A DNA stretch of 64,000 nt, taken from the NCBI GenBank assembly GCA_013398015.1, contig VZRR01010431.1, positions 310,001-374,000 of the forward strand, written 5' to 3'. The notes beneath the pieces were generated by a model that was given only the letters and a program-made list of their open reading frames with translations, was not told the DNA's origin and made no database searches. The stretch comes from Oreocharis arfaki (taxonomy: Eukaryota; Chordata; Aves; Passeriformes; Paramythiidae). The translations under genes were made by a program, and so were the position numbers. Positions 47,991-61,606 of the stretch are shown one piece after another; the stretch's first letter is position 1, and each line of letters opens with the position of its first letter.

Positions 47991-48650
47991 AAAGGCCAAG
48001 GCCACAATTACTGAGATCATAAAGCAGGTGCAAGCAGGCCAGAGGAGAGGGGGTGAGGATGCACCCCCACAGGACCCCATCCCCACTCATTAAATGCACC
48101 TGTTAGGATTGAGCAATGGTCACATGGTATTAATGAGCCTAACATGTAATTTGAAGATTGTGTAATTAATCAATGTGTTTAATCATAAGCACATGTGCAA
48201 TGTATTTTTCTGTCCATGGGAAACACCATGTGTCTTTGATCACCAATTGCATTTATTCTTCCTAGGAACTGTATGTTTATTAATGTAATTTAAAAAGGAT
48301 GTATAGCAAAGGGAGTTTCCAAAGCTAAGTCCACATCCCAAATCTGACTGCTGTTGGGACTGACGAATCTGTATTGTGAGAAAGCACTCACTACAGGAGT
48401 GCAGGTGACCCCAGAGCTGGCCACCCTGACCATGGATAGGGTCTGTGCAGCGTGCCATGCCATCCTCAGTCCAATCACTAGGCCCCTGTTCTTCAGTTAT
48501 AGTCAGGTGGGTGTTCCACCACACAACTTCTATTTTCTCTTCTTTATTTTGAAACCTATTTATTATCAGCCAACACCTTCAGCTTGTCTGCCCAGAGCTT
48601 TGCTTTTCCTTATTCAATAAGCCACCTTTCAGTCTGTGTAGCTGCTAATG
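47991..48650. other. Unassigned sequence, possibly ERV-derived
   Basis: Two overlapping minus-strand open frames (48524-48240 and 48478-48290) carry Trp/Cys-containing peptides of unknown origin. No motif settles their nature. Confidence 0.25.
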
Positions 48651-48759
48651 TAGCAAAATGAGAGACAGAGGGTGCTTTTTGTTTTAAACAATACTGATTT
48701 AACTCACATTCATGGTCTTACAGCATCAAACACATAACCACTAAGAATACCCGTCATAT

Positions 48760-48861
48760 TCAATTTGTCTTGGCCAGATCACTAAGAGAGTCTGTGGTCT
48801 GGCCAAGGTTCTCGGATATGACAAGAAAGACAAGGAATATCAGCTGAGGAGTGGTCATCAT
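48760..48861 (-). pseudogene. Signal-peptide-like fragment, possible envelope start
   Basis: A 33-residue open frame starts MMTTPQLIFLVFLVISENLG, a short polar start followed by a hydrophobic core, as in a secretory signal peptide. It then hits a stop. In the next frame a stretch with the glycosylation-type NMT motif follows. This fits the beginning of a decayed viral glycoprotein on the minus strand, but the family is not identified. Confidence 0.3.
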
Positions 48862-50879
48862 ATCTCTTTTGACTGGGGCAAAACAAGTGGGTTTTGAATG
48901 TGCCTTTCACTCTTCAAGGTACTTCCGGAGTTGGCAGTGATTGTAATCTTATTTTTTCATCCTGTGCAACCTTCCTGAACTAACTTTGCTGATATAGTCC
49001 TCCACGTGTCTCCCTGTAGAGATTTTATGGATCAGATCCTGTTCTTTATCTTCCTGCCATTCTCCACATCTTCAGTTCCATCGTTCATTTTCCCAGTATG
49101 CTCACTGATGTTCTGGGGTCTTGGTAACAATCTGGTCTCTGTGCCACCAACACTCACAGTTCTTTTAACCTTGTTTTAACTGTCTCTGCTGGTGCTTTCA
49201 GACATATTTTGTATTTCCCCACCTTAGTGTTCCTACCACAAATCTCTGCATCAATAGACCCAGCCACTTTACAGAAATTGGCTTTTTTTTGCTCTGTCTA
49301 AACTATCAATCGCTGTGTGTGGTTCCTACCTTTTTTTCTTTTACAATGAATGGGTCTAACCACTTCCTTCCACTATGAAGAGGCCGTGGTAGAAAGATCT
49401 CTTTCCTTCTTGCTTTGGATTCTCTGCCAGCTTATGCAGCAGTTAATGAAACAAAACTCACTTCAAGACCCTACAGATAAGGAAAATTATTTCTACTTCG
49501 TAAATCAGCTGGCTCTGATATCTGCTCTCTTATTTTCACCAGCAGAAGTATCAGTATGTGTGTGGCCAGGTAATCTGGCCAGGACAGTTTGTGCACAACA
49601 TGTTGGACAGGACATGGCAGTACTGAATCCTGTCTACATTTCCTAAGTTCCTCTTCATTGTTTTTGGATGGCCTTTGAGAGTCAACAGTTACTGTGATCT
49701 TAGTATCTAGTGTCACTGCACGTGAGTCTCAGACAACACTGCTGGGTCACTGTTTTGCTTTTGTTTTCCTTTTCTAGTTCCATTCTGGCTCCAGCCCAGT
49801 TCCTTTATCCTCCTGTCATCTTATCTCATGGTTTCATTTTCTTGTTCTTCGGTTATTGAATGAAACCATTCACAGGTTGCACTGTGATCCAGGTGAACTT
49901 CTGACCCCAGATAACAATATATGCCATTATTTTAGTTCTTGTTCTGCTGTTTCTTCTCGTGTTTCCACTTGCGCAAGCACATTTCCACTCTCACTTCCAG
50001 AACAACCTGAGTATTCATGACGCAAAAGTCTGCATAAATACCAAATAAAAGTTTGGGGTTCATCTGCAGATTAGGATTCCAAGTTGCTTTCTTCTATGTG
50101 AATGCCATCAATCACTAACATTATGTATGTAAGTTACATTGCTGGTTGTATTTGTCTATTCTGTTGCCAAACAACTTCTAGCTGGACTCACCACAGGAAA
50201 GCTCTTTGCTTCTGAGGTGGTTTGTCTGTTACGCTTTCCAGTTCTTCTGGACCTTTTCAGTAAAAATGCTTTCCAGTTAAGTTAATACTCTGTTTTAAAA
50301 GTTGCTAAGGCATATTCAATATTTGTGGACCTAGCAACCCAGGATTGTGTATTGTTTTAAGAACAGAAGCTTATCAAATGCCCTAAAAGTAGTCTAACAG
50401 TTTTCTTGGCTCACCCCTCTGGAGAACCATGTGTGTTATGCATGACACTGCAGAGAACTTGAGACCTTACAGAGCGTTTTGTGACAAAACAAAAGCAAAA
50501 CCAAGCCAGTGACTGTCAGCTACAACAGTCCCAGTGCAGCCCCAAATATGGGTTCTACCCAGCGTGCAAGAAGCCAGTTCACACAGAGTTGAGATATTTA
50601 TTTCATGTCTGCTCAGAGATGGGTGGAAGGTGGTAAATCCAAAGTTAGCACCCACTCAGTATGCCACCTACCCGCCTTTATGCACTTCAGACTGTGAAAG
50701 AGAAACATTTCCCCTACACACAACAATCTAAACCCACATTCATTGTGAATATATCTTCCCACCTTCATGTAAAGGCACAGCACTCATTTATTTCAGCATG
50801 CATGCTCTGTGGGGAAGGGGCTTATTTGAGTAAGGAGATACTACAGCCTATGGGTGTGTATTTTACTACGCACATAACT

Positions 50880-51750
50880 AAAGGTTAGCATGAAAGTGCA
50901 ACCAAAATTCTTCTTTGGCCTTATCAACAGTTTGTTGCAGTGTTATCTCCTTGTTTGGCAGATTTATGGTCATCTTGTTCTCACTTATCCACAGTAGGGC
51001 CTTGATTCTTGGTTTCTGATGGTTATCTTGCAGAGATAGGGTTTATTACAACACCAGTCACCATTTGTTCATCTCCTCTCTTGGGTGTCCATAATTTCCA
51101 CAAGAAAGAGTCCCAGTGACAATATAGTCTGATGGAAATATTTCGTCCCAAAGCTAGACTGGTAATGCCTTGCCTGTGCAGGGCGAGGTTCAGAGGTAAT
51201 TTAGAGATCTATCCCTTTGCTGAGTAAAAACCCTCTTTAAACGTATTTGCTTTCTACCTAAATGCTAAACAGAATACTGTCTTTCAAGGGCCAGCTTGCA
51301 GCCCAGTTTATTTGCAAATTGGTCTCTTGAGAGGAGGGTCTGAGGTTGCCTGGAGTACCCCAGCTCTGAAGGGGGGTACCTTTGCCATTAAGTCATTGAC
51401 TCATACAGGCTAAGCTTGGCTGAAGCTTTTGTAGAGAACCAGGCTCTGGGATCTGTGGTAATTTAAATGTTTTAGTTACTGTTTCCTTTCAGGTTTTTCT
51501 AAAGGTTTGATTTGATTTCTTTGCATCTGCATCAACTTGAGGATTTTCTAGTACCATGCAAGTGTGTTTTATAACCCCTTCTTTACAAATCAGTTGAACT
51601 AATTCTTCTCTGAAGTATGACTGGATTTTATGAAAGGGCCTCCTCTGAAAACCATGAACTCTGTCAGGTATGGAAGGCCATAAACCTCCCTGCTCTCCTT
51701 TTTTAGGAGAGTTTCAATCTAGTTGGTTAATGATATCAACAAAGACAAGT
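50880..51750 (-). pseudogene. Coding-like remnants on the minus strand, probably retroviral
   Basis: Several pieces read without stops over 30-45 codons in shifted frames. One near 51.62-51.48 kb contains REELVQLICKEGVIKHTC. Another ends at about 50.88 kb and contains LWISENKMTINLPNKEITLQ. The region lies downstream of a minus-strand LTR (52.9-53.5 kb), in the position of an internal retroviral region. No catalytic motif was found, so the identity (gag, env or other) is open. Confidence 0.3.
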
Positions 51751-52249
51751 GAATAGTTATTTCTCCTTGCTGTAGTTTGCAGAACCTTGCATGAGTGATG
51801 CAAAAGTCTTGGTGATGACCCTGGGTCTTGTGGTACTGAATTTTTATTTTCCTTTGGCTCATTAAAGCTGTGGCTTATCTGATTAATCAAGCCTGGGGGT
51901 ACTGGAGTTTTTTGTGGGTCTTTTTTTTTGCCTTTAGCATAGGTATTTAGTGCTAGTTTGGTTTTAGGGTTTTTTTCCTGAGTATAAGTATTTAGTGCTT
52001 GTTTGGAGGATTTTCAGGACTGTTGGATCTGCTGTGACTAGTACAACCAGCTTTTTGCTTCTGTAAATTTCCTGCATTTCTGTGGGGTTTTAAAACCATG
52101 TGCACATATGTTTTGTCATACAGTACATTTATGACGAGTTCTTTTATATCATTTGACTAATCTTAGGGTGTTTGTCACGGACAAGTTTAGCCACAAAGCA
52201 CCTGTTTTAACCACATAACTTGAAGAGATTTAGGAACAAAATTCTGAGT

Positions 52250-52510
52250 AGATGAGCAAGTGGAGGTGTGTGTGGAGGGTGTGGAAAGGTGTTTTATGTC
52301 TCATGCCATGCAAGAAGTTTGCATGAGAGAACCCATGTGGTGGTGACTATAATCTTTCTCTGTCCCTCTCTCTTTCTCCCCCGCCTTCTCTCCCTATTTC
52401 TATATCTCTCTCTACCTCACATTTATTGTTAAGTAAAATTTGCACCATTGACTTTGGCATATGATCTTGTTTGCACTTTAATTCAGGCTGAGGCATCTTC
52501 TAATAATCGC
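52250..52510 (+). mobile_element. LTR-like end with (CT)n tract
   Basis: A CT-rich stretch (52360-52420) is followed by ctacctcacatttattgtta, tggcatatgatcttgtttgc and actttaattcaggctgaggc. This matches the right end of the insertion at 39261-39947. Confidence 0.55.
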
Positions 52511-52859
52511 ACTCCAACGTTATTCCAGAAGTGGGACCCTAACATCATTCTGGTGGATCTTAACACTCCTGTTCCTGAATCAAAAGCAAATCCACCACTT
52601 CCAAGAAAATACCCTCATTCTCACAAAGCAATTAATTTCTAAGAAGCAGCATAAATTTTGAGTTCACTCTCCCTTGAACATCATCATTGTTCTAATTTTC
52701 TAGACACCTTAGAAAAAAGTCTTTCCTGTGGGGCACATTTCTTTTGCAGTTAGTGCCCTTGGTGTGGATTTCAGCTGTGTCCCAGCTGTCTCAGGTCCAT
52801 GCTGTCATGGATGGAGAGATGCACTTCACTTGTAAGGGAGAAGCAACAACATAATTTGT

Positions 52860-53470
52860 CAATATAAAGCAGTGAGTTAACAAAGCCAATGTGGCAGTGG
52901 TTTAACAAGATACAGTAAAGTAAAGTATATTTGGTTTCTTATTGCATGGAGAATAGGGTCAGAGAGATCCTCCCACCATGTCACAAGTTGGAGAAAGGAC
53001 CCCCTTGCTTTCTAAACTCCTTCTCAGAGAGGAGTCGGAGTGCAGCTGGATCCAGACTTGGTCAAGGTTTGTGTCTAAAGGATTTTATGTGCACAATCAA
53101 TCCTTTACATCATTTAACTAAGATTTCATAGTTTAGCATGCTATCAATCACTCACCAAGAACCTGATGTGGCAAGGAATCTCTCACCCCTGGATAATAAC
53201 CTTGAGAGACATCCTTGTTCCATGGGTACAAGTGTGCAGCCTGCTGACCTGCAGGAATGCTCAGTGGGACCTGGCCTGTACAGTACTTATGCAAGCAGAA
53301 TGTTTGACTTGTCATCACATTTGCAGGTCAGCAAGATATCTGGGTCATCGTTTCAGAGAGAACTTGGTCACCATGTTGCCATCCATCCCCCAAAGTCCAG
53401 AGTAAGCTGGATCCATCTTGGTGATGGTTGTACCTTAGGGGGTGTGTGGGTGTGTGAAACCACACCTCCA
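52860..53470 (-). mobile_element. Minus-strand LTR-like element related to the 47-kb and 8-kb copies
   Basis: Shares gaggagtcggagtgcagctg and tgtctaaaggatttta with 47205-47275 and 7500-7570, and the ataaccttgagagacatcct block with 7850-7880. The copy is divergent and its ends are approximate. Confidence 0.45.
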
Positions 53471-56250
53471 CTATACTGATTGTTGCCACTCACATTGTAG
53501 TTTCCACTTTAAAATCCACTGTAGGAAATTTGTTTAATACAGGGGAGTATTTACACTGACAAAAAAATGACATGCCACATGCGGGTTAGGTCACTTTTTT
53601 CATCAGCTCTCACTGAAATCAGAAGTGGCAGTGCAAGGGTGAGGTTGGCACCATGCAGATAAGAGGCAAGGTGAGGTCTGGGGAAGTGAGACCTAATCCT
53701 GACCCATCTGCTTGTGAAACCACAGCAGGGTAAAGTTGCATAATAGGGCTGAGCCACTCTCATGACTCATCATCATCACTTTTTATTTTAGGTTCATTTT
53801 TCTGTAAGAACATAGAGTGCATCTTTGGGCCAGATCCTTCAGTTGTAGGGAACACGAACTCACAGCTGCCAGCAGTTTTCCTTATTAGATATATGAGTGA
53901 AAGACTGCAAATACTTTCATATTTCTGTAGCTCTTACTGGCTATGTGCATCTCTGTCCCTTCACAGTAGGGCAGGCATCTCACCAGGGTCAGCCACGAGG
54001 TCAGGAGAGTAAAAAGTAAGTGAATCAAAACACATCAGGTGAAAACTGTACTTGGGCTACACAGACCAGGTGATAAGTGCTTATCACTAAGAACTAAGAC
54101 ATTATGAAAACCTGTTCTGGAGAGGCACCTGATTGGAAGGGAAGTGAACACTCCCCAAAAACCTTGGATGAAAACGAACTGTGTAACACGAAGCTCCAGC
54201 TTGCTTCCTGGGTAATCCACTGACTCACAGAAGGTCAGCAAGAGTTAAGCAGGAAGGGTTGCCCAGCGTGTCTAAGGGTGAGCGGGCAGGAGCCTTTGGC
54301 AAGAAAGAAAGGAAAATGAGCTGGATGAGAAGTCAGGCTCGGCTCGAGCGCTTCTGAAACAATTGGACCCTCTTCCCTGGAAGCTCAGGAATTCCAGTGC
54401 CTTTGATGGGCATGGACTAGGGATGTATCATGGTGCAGTTCCCCTTCCAAGCATGGTACCACAAGTGCTTGGAACTAGAAAGAGCTTTTAGCTTGCTGAA
54501 AGAGACGTTAGCTGCTAGTGCCTCTGCCCTGAGTGGCCTTTCAGGGGAATGATTCTCCCTTTTTTTCCCAGGAGGAGCAGCCAGCTACTACTCCTGACTC
54601 AGCCCAGGACTTGCATTCTCTGCTGGTGATGCCCCAAACACTGCTTCCACGGGAAGAGCCCCTTTCTGTTAAAGCAGGTATGCCTAAAAAGGCTTCATAA
54701 GAATCAATGTAGATAGCAGAAGGAAGCAGAGCAGGCCTGTCCGAATCCCACCCAATGGATCTTGACTCCACTCATTACAAAATGAGGAGCTAAAAGTGAG
54801 GTTAACCACATTAGCGGTCTGGGTGCATGGGCTTGCTCATCAAGCCCTTATCAGGCAAGAACCGGAGGTCTCGGTTGTGTGGCTGAAGACAAACAGCTCC
54901 ATATCAAACAGGAGCAGGAGTGTCAGTTACATGACTGAAGGCTCACGATGGGTGCTAGGAGGTAATTCCACAAAGCTAGAACACCATCAGAAGAATATAT
55001 GCACAGTTATACACTTGGGATCTGCCTCTCTCTCCCTATCTAATACCATTCATTGTTTGCTCGCTAGTCCTGCAGGCAACATCACTACTGCTCATCTTTT
55101 GAGTCAGGGGGCTTCTTGAGTCGGTGGGCTGTGAGTTGGTGGTCACAATCTCCCATTGCTGGAATTATTTTTCCTTTAAGGACTCTGGTTTTGAGCCAAA
55201 GCAGTTAATTATGTAGTTCATATTCTTGATTTAAGATAGGCCTTGAAGCCAAGATCTATAGGCTGGCCTTCAAAGTCATTGTTCCTTGGTATGCTTTTGA
55301 ATCCTTTAGTGATTCTTTAGGTCATCTTAACCTTCTGGCATAACCCAGCAATGTTCCACGTACACTGAGCAGCAACTCTTAACCCGTACAACCAGCAATG
55401 ATTTTTAAGGAGCCCTGTAGCAAAACTTGTACATTCATGTTCCTGTATTTGATTCTGTCAAGAAAGACTCTGATTTTGACCATCATGGTTTGTGTGTCTC
55501 ACTGGGAATTTGGACATTAAACCTGCAGGCTTGCTACTCGGGACCTTGGAGATCCCAAGCGTGTAGGTACCACTTGAATGAATTTTCTCAAACCACTTCT
55601 ATTTTTTTTCACTCTCTGAATGTTCTCATGGCTCTCAGTCTGAGATCACCTGCTGGGCAAAGACAGGGCTTCAGAGGATTTGGTGGGACCACTGTGTGTC
55701 AGAGATGCCTCTTCTAGTGAGCTTATGTCTCCTGTAGTGCTAAAGACACCTGTGGTCTTGGCTGTGATCTCCCACGGGTGAACAGCTCTTCTTTTGCCAG
55801 AATACAACCCGCTCATTAAAGGACAACTAAGCTAATTCATACTTAAATGCTATCTCAAAGCACACTGTAAAGCCTCCTGCCTTGACAAATGAAAAGCAAG
55901 GTGGGGAGGCAAGGTCACACAGAGAAGTTGTTATTTACTTGCATCTCATGGGAACAAACTGATAAAGTCCCATTGTTTTCCTGGATACATATCATCACTG
56001 AATGTATTTAGGGAGGCAATTCTATCAAAATAATACAGATCAGCAGCAGGACATTTTTTTCCTGCAAACAGCATTTTGCCCTATCAGGTGTAAAGGAGAA
56101 GCAGGCCAAGAATTGAAACATAAATTATGTAGCCAATTATTCCACAGAAAACACAGTGTTTTCTCCTCTATCCTTGTACCTATAGCTTCTGCTTTTTAAC
56201 CCTGTTAAATCAAATGTCATACATTGCCAGAATGCCTGGCATATATGCTA
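53471..56250. other. Intergenic sequence, mostly unassigned
   Basis: Only short open frames without features. The stretch 55110-55180 (ggtggtcacaatctcccatt, gctggaattatttttcc) recurs at 60284-60332, so it is part of a dispersed repeat, probably retroviral. Confidence 0.4.
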
Positions 56251-56315
56251 AAATCACAGAATCACTGAGTGGGCTGGAAGGGACCTTTAAAGATTGACTA
56301 GCCCAACCAAACATA
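56251..56315 (-). mobile_element. CR1 LINE 3' tail fragment, minus strand
   Basis: aatcacagaatcactgagtg followed by ggctggaagggacctttaaa and gattgactagcccaacc is the reverse complement of the CR1 3' tail. About 65 bp remain. Confidence 0.85.
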
Positions 56316-59300
56316 TATAGAGCCAGTATTCTCAGTCCTTTACTCTCTCTCTCTTCACTAACAAGAAAAATTACTGGTGGTGTACAGTATGGCATTTTGG
56401 CATATTCTCTGTGCCAAATTAAGAGCCTTTCCCAAAAACGCATTACACGTTCTCACAGTGACACAAGCACTGAATAAAAAGCAGATTAATAAGGCTTCCT
56501 TTCTCAAGGCTGAACTTTCAAAACATGGAAAAGTTGTGATATGTTTCATGGATTTATACAGGTTCATGCCTTAAGAGAAGAAGTGCCAGCAAGTTCAGCT
56601 ATTTAAATATAATTTAAAGGGGGGAAAAGTGCCATTAATTTCTGTCAGCTGTTTGACTATCTGCCTTTTCAACTCTGCTGCCTTGCCTGGTTGGTTCACC
56701 AGAGTTGCCTGGGTCTGGGTTACTTGTTCAGGTATATCATGCTTTTGCCTTGTCTTGAACTGTTTGGAATGAATATATTCTGCTGTCTCCTCTTACGGAG
56801 AGAAATATGTTTGGCTCCTGCTTGCTATTCTCCATGAGAAATCTAAGGATATCTTCACTGAAAGCCAGGAAAATAGTTCCAGTCTCTAGAGAAAATAAGT
56901 CATTGTAGGGGGTTTTCCTGCTGCCACCATAGACAGCTATGGGCATCAGTCCTCAACAGCTTTTTGATAATTCCCAAAGAGCTTCCCTTCTACTTGGATC
57001 ACACAAATGACAGGCTTGAGAGCCTCCATCCCCCACACACTTTGATCACTTTCTGAAAGGGACAATAATCCTCAGGAAGGCACATGCCAGGCTCATCCAG
57101 CCTATTATCCACTGTGGCCTCAAGAGGAAATCTGGGTTCTCTCTGGTAAGAAGACTTAGTTCAGAAAGGGCTTACTGGAAATCCCCTAAAAGTGCAGCTT
57201 CTTTTTGCATCTCTTAGTGGGAATATAGAAAAGGTTATACTGAGGGCTGCAGTAGCACAGTCTGCTGCAAATGCTTCACCCTGTGTGCACAAGAAAGCAG
57301 CAGATCCCGACAGCTGTTTTGAGGCCAGGTGGGACACACTCCTACACTGAGCAGTGAGGCTGTGCCAGGTACAGCTGTAGTAGCAGAGCCTCACACACAA
57401 GCAGCATCTCAAGTACCCTCCTCCAAGGACAGGTGCATTCGCCACACAGGAACGGAGCAGATGGACATGGCACCAGCATATTTTTGTCCCTCAGATTCCT
57501 ATAGAGGTCAAGGGACTTTTCATAAAAGGGCTGAGTCTCTTTTTGCTGCCAAAAGTCTGAGGGGCCTTCCCCCGTGCAGGACAGGTAAACAAACAGTCTA
57601 TGGAAAGCTGTGATTACCCACCCAAATACCACATCAAAAACTTCAGTAATCACCCTCTGCCTGCGCTTGTGCCTGGGCTTTTCCCATCACATGGTCAGCC
57701 TGTTTCTGTAGGATAGGAGCCTACATCACGCCATGAGTTGTTCCCATTCAATTATTTTCAAGTTACTGACTGAAAAAAATTGTGTGGGCTGACTCACCTC
57801 TGGAGCTGTCACTGATCAGCCTTCCCACGGAACATCTGTTCTCAAGCCACTCATACCTCTTCCTCTGCTTTAAGGACAAACAATGTATGTTGCTTCAGTG
57901 CACCATAGAAATGCATCAGCAGGCAGCAACGCACGAAAATTTGTTAGGAAAAAAGAAACAAACTTTTTAACACAAGTTTGTTGAATTTTCATCAGCAATG
58001 CTTATTCTTATTTATTATTTCTGAAGGAAAAGGCTGGATGACCAGGGTGGAGTAGGTTTGGAAGGAAAGCCAGACAAACGGGTTTTTGGACAATTTAATT
58101 TTCCTTGGCTTTAACAGTTATGTTTGATGAACTTAAAAAGTAAAGGGCAGGTAAGTATGTTCAGAAGGCAAGGAAGGAGATGGAACATTTGGATTTGCCA
58201 GCCATTTGCAGTTCAATTTGTAAACTAAATAATAAAGGGTATGTAATAGGAATATTCAGGAGTTCTGAGAAATTTGGGAACTCTAAACTGCTATACAAGA
58301 CAAAGAAGGTATTAGGGCTATCTGGAATCACCCTTAGGAAAACGTGACACCTACAGCAACATCTAAAAGACTCTTAGTCTGCATCCGAAGTAAACAAACC
58401 TATCTTGATTAGCAAGAATGCATGAAGACTCTTAGCTACAGTCTTCTCCTGGGTGATCTACAGATGAACTGGATACCAAGCTAAAGAAAACCCCAACCTC
58501 CCAGAGAAAACAACCATTCTCACTGCTGAAGTGGAAGTGCCTCAACAGTGTGGGTATGAGACTGCAAGAAACATTGCTTGGATTCCTGTCTTCTTCAGGA
58601 CTGGGTGTGCAGAGCTCTAGATCCTGATCAGCATCGCTACATATACAAAGTGTCCTGTTATCACTGGAAGGAACAATTGCTGACATCCTTCCCACAACCG
58701 CTGTGGTGAAGCATTTCTTACCTCAATTTTTGGGCAATAAGGGGCATCACACCTTGCATCCACACATATCTCAGGCTGGCAGTGGAACGAGAAGCCACTA
58801 GTCCTTTATGGACTGTAAGCATACAGTAACTATCTACATATATATATACACACACATCTGCGTATGTGTACATACATTCACACACACATATATACATACT
58901 ACGTGGTGACTATAATAAAAGCAGGGCACGCCTATCACAAAAAAAAAGAGAAAGATGAAGAAAAGCTGAAGACTGTGTAGTTCATATAGGTTTCCTCAAG
59001 CTTAAGTATGGTGGCAGGATCACTCTTTTATTAGTATAGCTGAGGCTTCTTAGTTTCTGTCAATACAGCTGTGTCACTACAAAATAAATAAAAGCATCCT
59101 GGTGATGAACAGTGCTCTGGGTCAAGGTAAAGGAATGTAAGCCTGGTCTTAGGTCTTACCTTTGCAACATAATTAGCTGACAACAGCCATGTCCATGAGT
59201 TTAACTGTGAGAGCTGCGATAGAAAGGCTAAAATTGGTGTGAATGGAACATAAATGGGAATGTCCCAGTGTGGGGACAGCCAAGTGCACCCATCAGGGAG

Positions 59301-60280
59301 AGGAGCCTGTGTTAACAGCACCAACTAGCAGCTCATCAAGAACCATCCAGTTTCACAGGACAGACAGGGAGACAAAGAACTGTGATGACTCCTGATGATG
59401 TGCAGAGATAGAAACACAAGTGATCACTTCCAAGACAGTAAACTACTGAAACTACGTATCCAAACCCTGTCCATGGTCACCAACTTAAGAACCACCCAGG
59501 AGCTGAGGAGTACTTAGTACTTCTCATCACTTGTCCTCCCTGTCTCAACAGACCTTGGGAACAACATTTGGATGGTGTCATGGTGCCTGCCTGGTGGTCA
59601 CATAGCTTGAACACCCAGGCCCTGGTATCTGGGTAGGCTCCTTGGACACCACACACCTCTGGTGCATGTGTGGAGTACTGAAAGTAGGTTTGTTTCAGTT
59701 GGTTCCAAACAAAGTCACTGTAAGTTCTCACCAGGGTACTTCCTATGCAGTTCACACAATACTGCACTAGTGTTTCCTGTGACCAAACCCTCTTCAGGAC
59801 CATCCAATCTCTTAAAGATCTCCAACTTAATTGACTTCAGAGGAGCCCTTTTCCATCCTCACAAGACCATCATTACTCCTACAAATGAAGTTTTACATTT
59901 ACCCCCCTCAATATCAGTTTTAGCATATTTTTTGTGTCCTCGTTGTGCTTTTATTGTCCCAAATGCAGGGTCATTACCCAGTGGGAAACTCAAATTCATA
60001 TGTCAAGGAGAGATATTTCTATTTCTTTATTGCAGTTTGCACAAAGTAGGGAGCTGTGTAGTAACCTCCAAAAGGGCTGACTCCTCAATCAGCAAAACTT
60101 TATACTATTTATATATTTCAACAAACAAAGGTATCAGCATGGATTGGTTACAAATTACATAGCATTTTCATTATTTTGTACTCAAACCTGTATTTGCTAA
60201 TTCGTATCTCTCACTTCTGATGCTAATTAGTCCACATGGATAGTTCTTCCCTCCATTTGCATTGGGGGTCCATTTTGAGG
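56316..60280. other. Intergenic sequence, nothing recognised apart from a microsatellite
   Basis: Short open frames only; none has recognisable features. A (TA)/(CA)-type microsatellite lies at 58835-58905. Confidence 0.45.
58835..58905. repeat. (TA)n/(CA)n microsatellite
   Basis: Alternating tacatatatatatacacaca and cacacacatatatacatac blocks; simple purine-pyrimidine alternation. Confidence 0.85.
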
Positions 60281-60892
60281 AGGGGGTCAATGGGTCAGTG
60301 GTCACAATTCCCCTGCCAGAACTACTTTTCCCCCAGTTCCTGCTCAGTCCTGCTGACTTCACTACTGGTGGCTCTCATCCAGACAGCCCATTCATCTCGG
60401 GATTGTGCTCTCTTTTCCTTAAAACAAAGGATTAGCCAAGCGTACAAGTTTCTATAAGTTTCACAATGCAGCTGCTTAATCCTAACTGCCTAGATATAGC
60501 TACTGATTAACAATAAAAAATCCTGCAAAGTTTGGTTCAGATAATGATGAAGAAAGTTACCTAGTCTCACTATCTCACAACTTTAAGGTAAAACAGTAAG
60601 GTTAAAAAAACCCAAACCAACAAATTTGGTAAGACATTGAAATCCTTTATATTAAAAAAAGAAACAAAGAACACGAGGACTCTTTTTCTTCTTTTTTTTT
60701 TTTAATACAGGTAATCTTTAACATATTACACAAAACATTAATATTAGAGCAGCTGTATCACTTTGTTATGACCTACCATGATTCTAAAATATTTGTAATA
60801 ATTTGACAGTCGGCCTTGTCAAAGATTAATCACGTAATTAACCCTGTGACCTTTTTCACTGAAACCCATTGCAAGCTGATCTCTTACCACGG

Positions 60893-61606
60893 TGATTTGC
60901 CAAAATATGGGTATTAATCTAACATCAATACCCAACTGAGATGGACAAAGTCTCTCTAACAGAGTTAGAAAGTGTATGTTTATTTCCAGCGCCAGGCAGC
61001 TGCGTGGGATAGCTCCCTAATATGCAGAGCAAAACAAAAAAACAATACAGAGTCTATTTATCTATAAAAGTTCTAAATATTCAAAATACAAATGCATATT
61101 TACTACATTGACACCTCCCATTCTCCGCTTAGTGTAGTAATTAGCTGAAAAGTCATTAAGCATGCGTGGTTTGTTCCCTGAATTGAGTCGGTGGTCTCAT
61201 TATTTGGGGAGAGGTCATAAATGATAAAGTAAACCTCTTCTACCTCGCTTTGACCTTTCTGCCTGTCTGGTTTCTTGACAGCACACCTTACTCTTAGAGA
61301 ACCTTCCACCTCTCTCTTCATTACTTCTGAATGGGCTTTCAAATAAAAAAAAATTAGTAATTGTTTATATTTCTTAAGATCCATTCATCAGTGTTTTCGG
61401 TTTCTCATTCCAAGCTCAGCTGAACAAATACAGAATGACAAGCAATCAATTACTTACATCCTAAAAGCTTATCTCAGGCCTGATTCTTCAATTAACCCCG
61501 GCTGGCTTTAATTAACCCCAGCTGGGTTTGCTTGTTAAATCTACTTTAACTAACTTCAACAAGCTAACCTTTAACTAAAATCTTAATTTTAAAATTCCGT
61601 GTTTCA
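60893..61606 (-). mobile_element. Solo LTR (714 bp), inverted copy of 10099-10825
   Basis: Reverse complement of the LTR at 10.1-10.8 kb over its whole length. It begins TGAAACACGGAATTTT and ends TTTTGGCAAATCA on the minus strand, and keeps the AATAAA-type signal (tttatt at 60978-60983). The copies differ by scattered substitutions and small indels, so they are separate old insertions, not a recent duplication. No clear target-site duplication was found. Confidence 0.75.
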
